Shown: piece by piece, positions 35,788-43,567 of the stretch
Position numbering within the stretch: the stretch's first letter is position 1
Layout of the letters: each line of letters opens with the position of its first letter
Source of the DNA: JBEKTW01 sp963727845
GTDB lineage: Bacteria > Bacteroidota > Ignavibacteria > UBA10030 > SZUA-254
Assembly: GCA_963727845.1 (NCBI GenBank)
Contig: CAVSHI010000002.1
Span: 992,001 to 1,056,000, forward strand
DNA length: 64,000 bases
Reading direction: 5' to 3'
Position numbers and translations under genes: made by a program
The notes under the pieces: model-generated
What the model saw: the letters and a program-made list of their open reading frames with translations, nothing else
Told to the model about the DNA's origin: nothing
Database searches by the model: none

Positions 35788-36560
35788 TGGCACGAAAACT
35801 TTACTACAGGATACTCGACAACGGCCGGAACAGGATCGCCGACGAAGAATGGGATACGCTCGCGCGACTCCAGCATTGGTATAATTCGGAGTTCATTTGG
35901 ACGGCGGGCAAGCTCGCGTTCAAGATGTACGCGATCTTCCCGAACATCGACCATTATTTCTACGAGGAGGATGAACTCTGGCCCCGCATTATTCAGCGGC
36001 GGAGCGAGCTGCGGAGTGCCGGTTGTTCAGAGAATGCCATCGTGCGCAGCTTGGAGGCTGAAAATCTTGTCATCGCGAAAAAGGGTGGATATTTCGACGG
36101 TTGCCTAGCTTCGGGTTTTACGCGGGTTGCCGCCAATGAATGGAACGCATATCTTGCCTGCGAATTTCTCCTGAAAGCCTCGACGATTGTGCCGCAAGCT
36201 GTGATTTCAGTCCATGATGAAGGCGCATTCATAAAGTCGCGGGTTGCTCATTTCCAGAACGGCGTCGTGAAGATACCGGTTATTCCGCAAGAGAAAATCT
36301 CCTATTTCGAGGCGATGGTTACGAACAGGCATGTTTTTTCCGTCGTCGATCCGGCGAAGTACGATCATTTCCCGGTGTATCGAAATACCGTATCCGGTTT
36401 CAACGACCTTGACAGGGATGTGCAGCATTCGGTTGTCAGGGATTTGAACTGGCTGGGATTTGAAAGTAATTATGACCTCAACGGGGATGATATCCAGGGT
36501 TACGATTTGAATAAGAAGGCCGCCGGTTTCGGACTTGAAAGGCCGACAACAGAATCTTGA
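35787..36560 (+). CDS. Conserved-looking protein of unknown function
   Basis: I do not recognise the family. The 257-residue product has no signal peptide or TM segment. The N-terminus is aromatic-rich (KLYYRILDNGRNRIADEEWD, then YAIFPNIDHYFYEEDELWPR). The middle shows KKGGYFDGCLASGFTRVAAN, and the C-terminus is Asp/Asn-rich (LGFESNYDLNGDDIQGYDLN). Its ATG overlaps the ribE stop, so it is translationally coupled to riboflavin genes. A flavin-related or housekeeping role is only a guess from position. Confidence 0.6.
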   Translation: MARKLYYRILDNGRNRIADEEWDTLARLQHWYNSEFIWTAGKLAFKMYAIFPNIDHYFYEEDELWPRIIQRRSELRSAGCSENAIVRSLEAENLVIAKKGGYFDGCLASGFTRVAANEWNAYLACEFLLKASTIVPQAVISVHDEGAFIKSRVAHFQNGVVKIPVIPQEKISYFEAMVTNRHVFSVVDPAKYDHFPVYRNTVSGFNDLDRDVQHSVVRDLNWLGFESNYDLNGDDIQGYDLNKKAAGFGLERPTTES

Positions 36561-36617
36561 AGTTGATGATTTTTTTCCATATATTTATACGATTTTACCA
36601 AATATGAAGAGGAAAAC

Positions 36618-36959
36618 ATGTTTAATTTCTTAGTTTTGCTGGATATCGTTGTTTCAATACTACTGATGATCGTTGTCCTTATGCAGTCGAGCAAGGGGGG
36701 CGGTCTCGCGGGCTCATTTGGCGGCAGCACTGTGGGAACGGTTTTTGGAGTCCGCCGCACGGCAGATTTTCTCAGTAGAACGACGACGATTCTGGCATCC
36801 ATTTTCATTGCTCTTTGCTTGATTGCGAACATCTTCTTTCTGCCCAGCTCATCTAAGAGCGTGGAAAGCATCATTCAGAGGGGAAATCCAAGCTCCGTTC
36901 CGGCGCCGCTGGCACCCCGCAGCCTGCCGGCGGCCGTTCCGCAGCAGCCTGGGAAGTAG
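36618..36959 (+). CDS. secG: Preprotein translocase subunit SecG
   Basis: Small membrane subunit of the SecYEG channel. The 113-residue protein has two TM segments (LLDIVVSILLMIVVLMQ and TILASIFIALCLIANIFFLP) joined by the typical glycine-rich loop SSKGGGLAGSFGGSTVGTVF. This loop is diagnostic. The C-terminal tail is Pro/Ala-rich. AGGAAAA precedes the ATG. Confidence 0.93.
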   Translation: MFNFLVLLDIVVSILLMIVVLMQSSKGGGLAGSFGGSTVGTVFGVRRTADFLSRTTTILASIFIALCLIANIFFLPSSSKSVESIIQRGNPSSVPAPLAPRSLPAAVPQQPGK

Positions 36960-37045
36960 CACCAACACAAAGTTTATTCGGATAATCTTGACTCTCTGAA
37001 AGTCATTCCTTACCTTCTAGTGTAGGCCGAAGCACAAGTTCTTTG

Positions 37046-37085
37046 AAAACCCGCGTTGTCCTGATTGGGATGATGCGGGTTTTTG
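37046..37085 (+). terminator. Intrinsic terminator after secG
   Basis: AAAACCCGC (37046-37054) pairs with GCGGGTTTT (37075-37083) around a 20-nt loop and runs into T residues. Flanking GCACAA (37032-37037) and TTGTGC (37083-37088) could extend the pairing. It lies about 90 nt past the secG stop on the + strand. Confidence 0.6.
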
Positions 37086-37141
37086 TGCTTTCGAAAAGGG
37101 TGGCGAGGCAAGCCTGTTATCTATACAGAGTGATGCATGCT

Positions 37142-37229
37142 GTCTGAACCATGATTCGTCGGATTAGAGGATTACCAAGACTAAACGAATCGAGGTAATC
37201 ATGTGAATCAGGCGAATCGAGGTTCAGAC
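37142..37229. repeat. Long inverted repeat, GTCTGAACC ... GGTTCAGAC
   Basis: The ends GTCTGAACC (37142-37150) and GGTTCAGAC (37221-37229) are exact inverses. Inner pairs ATTACC (37171-37176) and GGTAAT (37194-37199), and GATTCG/CGAATC words, continue the dyad. The element can form a cruciform or RNA hairpin of 88 nt. I recall similar repeats between genes in FCB-group genomes. Confidence 0.7.
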
Positions 37230-37273
37230 GGTCGAGGCGAATCCACGCATGTTGCCGAGGCGCGCTCTGTGAA

Positions 37274-37437
37274 CCCATGACTTTAGTCATGGGGAAAGAC
37301 AAGACGAAACAATGTCTAAACCGTTTCAACGGTTTAAGAAATCGAGATACTGAAGGCTCTCGCAACGATGTTAAACCGCTGAAGCGGTTCCTGATATCTG
37401 GACTTGCTTGTGCTTGTCCCACGACTGAAGTCGTGGG
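37274..37437. repeat. Cluster of four REP-like hairpins
   Basis: Four perfect short palindromes occur in order: CCCATGACT/AGTCATGGG (37274-37293), TAAACCGTT/AACGGTTTA (37317-37336), AACCGCT/AGCGGTT (37374-37389) and CCCACGACT/AGTCGTGGG (37418-37437). The outer pair resemble each other, as do the inner pair, so the block is roughly mirror symmetric. It resembles REP/BIME sequences mobilised by REP-associated tyrosine (IS200-like) transposases. No such transposase lies in the window. Confidence 0.7.
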
Positions 37438-37547
37438 TAGTCTCACTGTATGCTTACATCAACTTCCAGCCCATAACCACAACGCACATGATGGACTTTT
37501 GGCACGTTTTTGTGTACCTTAACAACAAGTTGACTAGCAAAATTGAC

Positions 37548-37949
37548 ATGAAACCGAAAAAGTCTGCTTCCAGCACGGGAAAACTGGCCGTCGGTATTCT
37601 GATTCTGTTCATTGCTCTGACGTGTGTCTCAGGGAGTCAGGAACGGAAAAGCGTGCAGCCATCGGATACCTCCGTGGGCGGGCTTCAGAGCTTTCAGTCG
37701 GAGTCTCTGTTCATAAGTCTCTCGTTTTTCCATCCCCTGTCACTCGCGTTCCTTTCTCAAGCGCCTGCTGTCTGGTCACAATCCATCTTTGAGACGTTAC
37801 CGGCGAAAATCGATATTGTGTCTCCGTGGAAACTGGAGGTGGCAAACGAGGATGAATATCGAACGATGCGGATAATTCTGGAGTCAATTGAATTTGGGGG
37901 AGTGGGATATATCGGCTATGAACACATCAAAAAGTACGGCTTGAAATAG
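37548..37949 (+). CDS. Small exported protein of unknown function
   Basis: The 133-residue product begins MKPKKSASS and has a hydrophobic signal or anchor (LAVGILILFIALTCVSG). A Ser/Phe-rich middle follows (FISLSFFHPLSLAFLS). The C-terminus is more conserved-looking (KIDIVSPWKLEVANEDEYRT, then YIGYEHIKKYGLK). ATG 37548 is chosen because the signal starts there; the open frame upstream runs through the repeat block. I do not recognise a family. It is a single gene, with a hairpin downstream at 38061. Confidence 0.5.
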   Translation: MKPKKSASSTGKLAVGILILFIALTCVSGSQERKSVQPSDTSVGGLQSFQSESLFISLSFFHPLSLAFLSQAPAVWSQSIFETLPAKIDIVSPWKLEVANEDEYRTMRIILESIEFGGVGYIGYEHIKKYGLK

Positions 37950-38060
37950 CACGACGATCACCAAGATATTCAGTGTACTTCTTCCCGTGTCTCACAAAGT
38001 GAATACTCGGATTCTTTAGATCGCTGAAAAGCCTCTCCCTTGAAAGTCTCCCCTTTTTTT

Positions 38061-38112
38061 GTTAGATTGTCAGAAGTTACAACGACTTCTGACAGAGCTT
38101 CTAACACTTTTT
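38061..38112 (+). terminator. Strong hairpin upstream of tRNA-Lys
   Basis: GTCAGAAGT (38069-38077) pairs with ACTTCTGAC (38085-38093) around 7 nt. An outer stem, GTTAGA (38061-38066) with TCTAAC (38100-38105), extends it. A short T-run follows (38108-38112). It may terminate the gene ending at 37949, or be an operator-like dyad close to the tRNA promoter. Confidence 0.5.
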
Positions 38113-38171
38113 GAGTAGAAGTGGCGTTGGGAAAACAGGAAAACGCGCTGAATAAGTTGTTTTTAACAAAC

Positions 38172-38244
<73 letters not shown>

Positions 38245-38781
38245 CTCCGATTGTTTCATGGAACATTCAGGATCCGCCATCCTCCTGGCGGAATGGCAGA
38301 TACCTTCAGGTCTCGCCAAATCCCTCGACTCTCCCGCTCTTCCCGATAAAGAACATCGGGACAGGTCGAGCAGGATCGCTCGGGAGGCGGGATCCTCAAA
38401 ACGAATTAGAAGTTAGCACAGCCTTTTGCTGAGGTTAGGCTAATTTCTTTCTTTTTCCCCCCTTGTGATAAGAATGAATTGATAGCCGAATTTCTTTGTG
38501 TTACAAGAGATTAGTCCTTTCATCATAGGTCGTTTAGATGCCATTGGCCAGAGCAAACATAGATACCGGTCTAAGCATCACCAGCGATATCAGCGGTCCG
38601 ACTTGATTATGAATCTCAGGCATGATATATTAAGCGGATGATCGTGATATCCAGAAAACCTGTATACTGTGAGATCCATTGCCACCCCATCTCTTAACCT
38701 GACTCTCTTTGTCCGGCCTTTCGTCCATCCAAGCCCGCGGATTAACCTGTGAACGACAGAACAAGTAGTGGGAAGCCAACC
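38245..38781. other. Intergenic stretch without a recognised gene
   Basis: After the tRNA, 38270-38400 is rich in short dyads, for example CCCGAT (38342-38347) with ATCGGG (38355-38360), and GGATCC words at both ends. A fragment around 38282-38305 faintly resembles tRNA-Leu but does not fold as one. From 38410 to 38781 I see nothing supportable. Confidence 0.4.
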
Positions 38782-39765
38782 ATGGCCATGCCCAGTAACG
38801 ATAACTACCGGATAATAGATTCATCGTTTGGCCTCGGTGAGTCGGGTATTGGTTTGCTCCGGCTGGATGGACACGATTGCCTCGACTTTCTTCAGCGCCT
38901 TTCCACCAACGATATGAATGGACTAAATGCGGGGGAGCATCGAACGACGGTTCTCACAAATGAGAAGGGAAGGATAATTGACATCGTTACCCTTTTGAGG
39001 ATGGAGGATTCCTTCCTGCTGACCACTAGCAGTGACAATTTTCAGAGGGTTAAGGATTGGCTCGAAGCATTTATTGTCATGGAAGATCTTCATATCAACG
39101 ACATAACAGCCGATTTTTCAAGATATTGTATTGTGGGCTCTAAAGTAATTGCTGGTGTCCAACAATTGAGTCCGATCCTTGATTTTGACGTCGACAAGAT
39201 TCTGGCCTTGCCGAACGGTATTCTGTTCCGGGATCCCTTGTGGAAAATCCCGTTCTATCATCTAATCGTCAAACGCGGGCTGATAGTTGACAATACTGCG
39301 ACTCCGGCTAACTTTCCTGAGACACCATCGATAGATTCTGAAACTCTGGAAAATTTGAGAATCGAAAGCGGCGTTCCGCGATTGAGTCACGAACTAACTG
39401 ATAGCTTGAATCCGCTTGAAGCAAACCTCGAAAAATTTGTCAGCTTCAAAAAAGGCTGCTATATTGGACAAGAAGTCATTGCCAGACTTGATACTTACAA
39501 AAAACTTCAGCGAAAACTGATGGGACTGGTGCTGGGTAAGATATCACCGCCCTTATGTGAAAGGCAAAAGCTCTACGTCAATGGCGACGAAGTCGGATGG
39601 ATGACGAGCACCGGTTGGTCGTATAAACTAGATAAAGCGATTGCGCTATGTTACCTCGAAATAAATATAGTTGCGCCTATCGTTGAATATAAGATTGATG
39701 GCATGCAAAATCTGAGCATCGCTCAGGTCGTCGATTTACCCTTTGTGGATGTGAATGTATCATGA
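38782..39765 (+). CDS. ygfZ: YgfZ/GcvT-like folate-binding protein
   Basis: Folate-dependent protein related to the glycine-cleavage T protein. YgfZ family members help assemble or repair Fe-S clusters in enzymes such as MiaB. The signature KGCYIGQEVIARLDTYKKLQ is intact, including the conserved Cys. The N-terminal segment LGLLRLDGHDCLDFLQRLST-like matches the fold. The length is 327 residues from ATG 38782; GTG 38749 and ATG 38788 are alternatives. Its stop overlaps the next start by four bases. Confidence 0.82.
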   Translation: MAMPSNDNYRIIDSSFGLGESGIGLLRLDGHDCLDFLQRLSTNDMNGLNAGEHRTTVLTNEKGRIIDIVTLLRMEDSFLLTTSSDNFQRVKDWLEAFIVMEDLHINDITADFSRYCIVGSKVIAGVQQLSPILDFDVDKILALPNGILFRDPLWKIPFYHLIVKRGLIVDNTATPANFPETPSIDSETLENLRIESGVPRLSHELTDSLNPLEANLEKFVSFKKGCYIGQEVIARLDTYKKLQRKLMGLVLGKISPPLCERQKLYVNGDEVGWMTSTGWSYKLDKAIALCYLEINIVAPIVEYKIDGMQNLSIAQVVDLPFVDVNVS

Positions 39766-40496
39766 AATCATCCGGACAGAAAGTCGCGGTTGTTACCGGT
39801 TCCGGGAGAAGACTCGGCAGGCGAATTGCCCTGGCGCTTGCCGGGGAGGGTTTCGATCTTGTCATAAACTACCTGCATTCAGCAAAGGGAGCACGGGAAA
39901 CTGTCGATTTGATTCACGGAATGGGACGGCAGGCCATTGCAGTAAAGGGCGATATTTCAAAAAAGTCGGACGCGACACGATTGATGCGAAGAGCGGTTTC
40001 TCGCTTTGGCAGGCTCGACCTTCTGGTGAACAACGCCGCGATCTTCATCGAAAGCCCATGGAATAAGACAACAGAGCAGATTTGGGACCGGACGATTGAT
40101 ACGAACCTCAAAGGCACGTTCTTGTGCTGTCAGGCGGCCGCAACTTCCATGCTCAGGAGAAAGCACGGCAGGATCATCAACGTCGCTTCATTAGGCGGTG
40201 TCCAGGCCTGGAAGGAGCATTTGCCCTACAGCATTTCCAAGGCGGGAGTCATAATGCTCACCCGGTGCCTGGCCAAAGCCCTCGCACCCGGCATCACTGT
40301 GAACGCGATTGCACCCGGGACGATCATTATGGACAAGGAAGAATTGCCCGATCAAATGCATATTCCTATCAACAAAATACCTTTGAAACGTTATGGTAAT
40401 GCGTTTGATATCACAGAGTTAGTCTTGTTTCTTGCAACCACGGCGAACTATATCACCGGGCAGACATTCGTAGTGGATGGCGGCCGATCTGCTTAA
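39762..40496 (+). CDS. Short-chain dehydrogenase/reductase
   Basis: The 244-residue NAD(P)-dependent oxidoreductase has a Rossmann motif (TGSGRRLGRRIALALAGEGF), LVNNAAIF and the catalytic Tyr-Lys in YSISKAGVIM. It ends with ITGQTFVVDGGRSA, as in FabG-like proteins. In the glycine motif the usual first residues are replaced by SGRRLG, a pattern also seen in pteridine reductase/FolM-like SDRs. With a folate-binding YgfZ-like gene directly upstream (ATGA overlap), a pterin role is possible but unproven. Confidence 0.85.
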   Translation: MKSSGQKVAVVTGSGRRLGRRIALALAGEGFDLVINYLHSAKGARETVDLIHGMGRQAIAVKGDISKKSDATRLMRRAVSRFGRLDLLVNNAAIFIESPWNKTTEQIWDRTIDTNLKGTFLCCQAAATSMLRRKHGRIINVASLGGVQAWKEHLPYSISKAGVIMLTRCLAKALAPGITVNAIAPGTIIMDKEELPDQMHIPINKIPLKRYGNAFDITELVLFLATTANYITGQTFVVDGGRSA

Positions 40497-40511
40497 CAAC
40501 CTGGAAGCGAA

Positions 40512-41294
40512 ATGAATTACTCAACAATCACCTACGAAGTGAAAAACCGCGTGGCCACTGTTACCATGGATCGCCCCGACAAACGCAATGCTCTCAATGA
40601 GGCGATGATTGAAGATCTTACGAAGGTCCTGCAAAATATCAGCAGGTCTGCGGACTCGCGGGTAGCAATACTTACCGGTTCCGGTGGATCATTCTGTGCA
40701 GGGATGGATCTGGATTATCTTAAGACAATGTCGGATAAAGTGCACGAAGATAATGTAAGAGATGCGCATAACTTCTTGAATTTATTGCAGATTATCTCAA
40801 GTCTTAAGAAGCCAATCATAGCGGTAGTGAATGGTCCTGCTCTAGGCGGCGGTTGCGGGCTGGCCGCGGCTTGTGATTTCGTGCTGGCGGCGAAGGATTC
40901 CTCCAGACTGGGGACCCCCGAAGTTCGACTCGGCTTCGTCCCGGCTGTTATCCTGTTGTTCCTCATCAAAAGGATGGGCGAAGGGAGGGCCAAGGAACTC
41001 GTGCTCCGGGGCGACATCCTCGACGCGGCAAAAGCGAAAGAGTTCGGTTTGGTGACGGAAATTATCGAAGACTCTAATCTCAAACAAACCTCGGTTGCAT
41101 TTGCGGAGGAGCTTGCTGCGACAACAAGCCCATCATCTATCAATCTGACGAAGGAGTTGTTTTCCCGACTGAATGATATGAATGTGCAGGAAATATTGGA
41201 CTATGCATCCAAGGTGAACGCTCTCGCAAGGAAGACTGAAGATTTTCGGAAAGGAATTGACTCGTTCATCAAAAAGGAAAAACTGAAATGGTAA
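40512..41294 (+). CDS. Enoyl-CoA hydratase/isomerase family protein
   Basis: Crotonase-fold enzyme acting on acyl-CoA thioesters. The oxyanion-hole segments are ILTGSGGSFCAGMDLDYLKT and NGPALGGGCGLAAACDFVLA. A Glu is present in GTPEVRLGFVPAV, near the usual catalytic position. The 260-residue length is normal. The product could be a hydratase, isomerase or methylglutaconyl-CoA hydratase-like; substrate is not readable. It overlaps apt by 7 bp. Confidence 0.88.
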   Translation: MNYSTITYEVKNRVATVTMDRPDKRNALNEAMIEDLTKVLQNISRSADSRVAILTGSGGSFCAGMDLDYLKTMSDKVHEDNVRDAHNFLNLLQIISSLKKPIIAVVNGPALGGGCGLAAACDFVLAAKDSSRLGTPEVRLGFVPAVILLFLIKRMGEGRAKELVLRGDILDAAKAKEFGLVTEIIEDSNLKQTSVAFAEELAATTSPSSINLTKELFSRLNDMNVQEILDYASKVNALARKTEDFRKGIDSFIKKEKLKW

Positions 41295-41827
41295 GTAAAC
41301 GACCTGAGGGTCTCAAGAAGTATATCAGGAGCATCCCTGATTTCCCCAAGAAGGGGATCGTGTTCCGGGACATAACCACGCTGTTGAAGGAGGGGAAAGC
41401 GTTCAAGAAGACCGTTGATGACTTGTACAAGCACTACAGGGCGGAGAGGATCGACAAAATCGCCAGCGTTGAGTCTCGCGGGTTCATTCTCGGAAGCGCG
41501 CTGGCATACCGGCTCGGCGTCGGGTTTGTCCCCGTTCGAAAACCGAAAAAACTGCCTGCGGAGTCAATCAAGGAAGAATACCAGCTCGAATATGGGACCG
41601 ATTCCCTTGAAATTCACACCGATGCGATTCAAAAAGGGGAGAGAGTTCTCATTGTCGACGATTTGCTTGCGACAGGAGGCACGGCAGAGGCAACGTGCAG
41701 GTTGGTAACCAGGTTAGGCGGAAAAATCGCAGGGCTTGCATTCCTGATTGAGCTTACATTTCTGAAGGGACGGGAAAAACTGCGCGGGCAGAAGATTTTT
41801 TCGCTTATCAAGTACAACTCAGAGTAG
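41288..41827 (+). CDS. apt: Adenine phosphoribosyltransferase
   Basis: Salvages adenine with PRPP to AMP in the cytoplasm. Key segments: IPDFPKKGIVFRDITTLL, SVESRGFILGSALAYRLGVG, RKPKKLP and the PRPP loop VLIVDDLLATGGTAEA. The 179 residues are typical of Apt. It is the last gene of the operon from ygfZ. Confidence 0.95.
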   Translation: MVSKRPEGLKKYIRSIPDFPKKGIVFRDITTLLKEGKAFKKTVDDLYKHYRAERIDKIASVESRGFILGSALAYRLGVGFVPVRKPKKLPAESIKEEYQLEYGTDSLEIHTDAIQKGERVLIVDDLLATGGTAEATCRLVTRLGGKIAGLAFLIELTFLKGREKLRGQKIFSLIKYNSE

Positions 41828-41849
41828 AATCCTCGTCCCTGAGTTTATT

Positions 41850-42065
41850 CGCCGTCTGTTGGGCATAATAGGTCGGGAGTACACCTGTCCGCCTTTTTCC
41901 CGCCGGAACTCCCTCCCAGCCTTGAGTCCTCGGAGGGAGCTTCGCCCCGGACCTGGGAGACACATGCCTTCCTGCATGCCATTGTCCCCACCGGCTCGTC
42001 CGCAATCAAACCGAAGGTGGCCGACGAGTTCTTAACCGATTGCGTTCCGTCCCCGCGCCCGCTCC
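41850..42065. other. GC-rich region with many internal dyads; candidate structured RNA
   Basis: This gap lies between the convergent ends of apt and trpB2. Stems visible: CTCCCTCC (41909-41916) with GGAGGGAG (41932-41939), CATGCC/GCATGCC words near 41963-41980, CTCGTC (41995-42000) with GACGAG (42023-42028), and CGCAATC (42001-42007) with GATTGCG (42038-42044). The last two cross, as in a pseudoknot. No T-tract and no convincing protein are seen. Strand and identity are unknown; it matches no RNA class I can name. Confidence 0.35.
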
Positions 42066-43358
42066 CTAAGCAATTCCAAGAACGGTGCGGTACGCCGGAA
42101 TATCCAAGAAACCATGTCCGCTGATGTTGAACGCAATAACTTTCTTTTCCCCGGTCTGTTTGCATTTCAGAGCTTCATCGACTGCGCAGCAGACTGAGTA
42201 AGCCGACTCAGGCGCTGGCAACCAGCCTTCGGCTTCGATGAACAGCTTGGTGTTCTCAAATATATGCTTCTCATCACTCGGATAAGCAATGGTATCGATA
42301 TATCCTTTGTGCCGCAACAGACTGAGGATCGGAGAGCAGCCGTGGTAGCGCAACCCATCCCCTTTGACGGGCTGCATATCGTGCTTATGACCGAGAGAGT
42401 ACATTTTCAGCATCGGCGTCATCTCAGCATAATCGGCAAAGTCGTACTCGTATTTCCCCTGTAAATTGGGTGCAACCTGGCTTTGCGCCGCGATGAACCG
42501 AATTTTCTTTCCTTTGGTCAGTACATCACCGAGGAAGGGGATTGCAAAGCCGCCGAAATTTGATCCCCCGCCCAGGCATGAAATGACCACATCGGGATAA
42601 TCATTGAACGACTCGAACTGCTTCTGCGTTTCCAGTCCGATGATCGTCTGATGCATGAGAACATGATTGAGAACCGATCCCAGGCAATACGTTGCCTTCG
42701 GGTCTTTTTGGGAATCCTCCAGACCTTCTGAAATTGCGATACCCAGCGAACCAACATGCTCAGGATTCTTTTCATAGAGAGTTCTGCCAAACAACGTCAT
42801 GGGACTCGGCGAAGCATAAACCTCCGCGCCAAAAAGCTTCATGAGCGACAAGCGATCCTGTTTCCAGTTGTAGACGCTACGGACCCAGAACACCGTACAT
42901 TTCAACCCGGAGATCGCCGCCGCATACGCGAGAGCCGTGCCCCACTGACCGGCGCCGGTTTCTGTTGTCACGCGATTGAATCCCTGCTGCTTAGCGTACC
43001 AGCACTGCGCGAGTGCCGTGTTCACTTTGTGGCTTCCGGTGGGGCTGAAGAACTCACTTTTGTAATAAAGCCGCGCTGGCGTGCCCAGTCTCTTTTCCAA
43101 ATTTGTCGCTCTGAAAAGCGGGCGCGGTCGGCCCGCCTTGGCATACAGATCCATAATCCCGCCGGGGATATCGATCCATTTATCTTGGGAGAATTCCTGT
43201 TTGAGGCATTCACCAACCATCAAATTCGGCAAGTTCTGGATGCGTGAGGGCCCTTCCTTGGGATCCATCGGAGGCGGTAAAGGCTCCGGGAGGTCGGGAA
43301 TGATGTTATACCATTGAGTCGGGAATTGATCGACATTCAAGTTGACCATGGATTTCAT
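42066..43358 (-). CDS. trpB2: Tryptophan synthase beta chain-like protein TrpB2
   Basis: PLP enzyme that joins indole and serine to make tryptophan. The 430-residue protein is the longer TrpB2 type, which often acts without TrpA. It shows GRPRPLFRATNLEKRLGTPA and the PLP lysine in GSHKVNTALAQ. Other motifs are TETGAGQWGTALAYAAA, CLGGGSNFGGF and the N-terminal LPEPLPPPMDP. No trpA or other trp genes are nearby. It is divergent from tnaA, with 209 bp between the two starts. Confidence 0.9.
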   Translation of the reverse strand: MKSMVNLNVDQFPTQWYNIIPDLPEPLPPPMDPKEGPSRIQNLPNLMVGECLKQEFSQDKWIDIPGGIMDLYAKAGRPRPLFRATNLEKRLGTPARLYYKSEFFSPTGSHKVNTALAQCWYAKQQGFNRVTTETGAGQWGTALAYAAAISGLKCTVFWVRSVYNWKQDRLSLMKLFGAEVYASPSPMTLFGRTLYEKNPEHVGSLGIAISEGLEDSQKDPKATYCLGSVLNHVLMHQTIIGLETQKQFESFNDYPDVVISCLGGGSNFGGFAIPFLGDVLTKGKKIRFIAAQSQVAPNLQGKYEYDFADYAEMTPMLKMYSLGHKHDMQPVKGDGLRYHGCSPILSLLRHKGYIDTIAYPSDEKHIFENTKLFIEAEGWLPAPESAYSVCCAVDEALKCKQTGEKKVIAFNISGHGFLDIPAYRTVLGIA

Positions 43359-43567
43359 TTTGTGTTCTCCTCAGTGTGGACGCGGTTTTTAATTAGAAAG
43401 AAGATTTATCTTTGTGAAGTCTGATGCATTGGTTCGATGTAAACAATTTGTCCCTGCTCCACTGCCTCTGTCGAGCTAAATTTAGAAAAATGAATAACCA
43501 ATGTCAATAATTTCGTTGCTACTGAGCGAATTTTCCCGTAAATTACAAAATACAATGCATTGAGATT

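Noticed and set aside
38270..38320. Possible tRNA-Leu fragment downstream of tRNA-Lys
   Set aside because: A short stretch resembles the D-arm of tRNA-Leu, but no acceptor, anticodon or T-arm can be paired.
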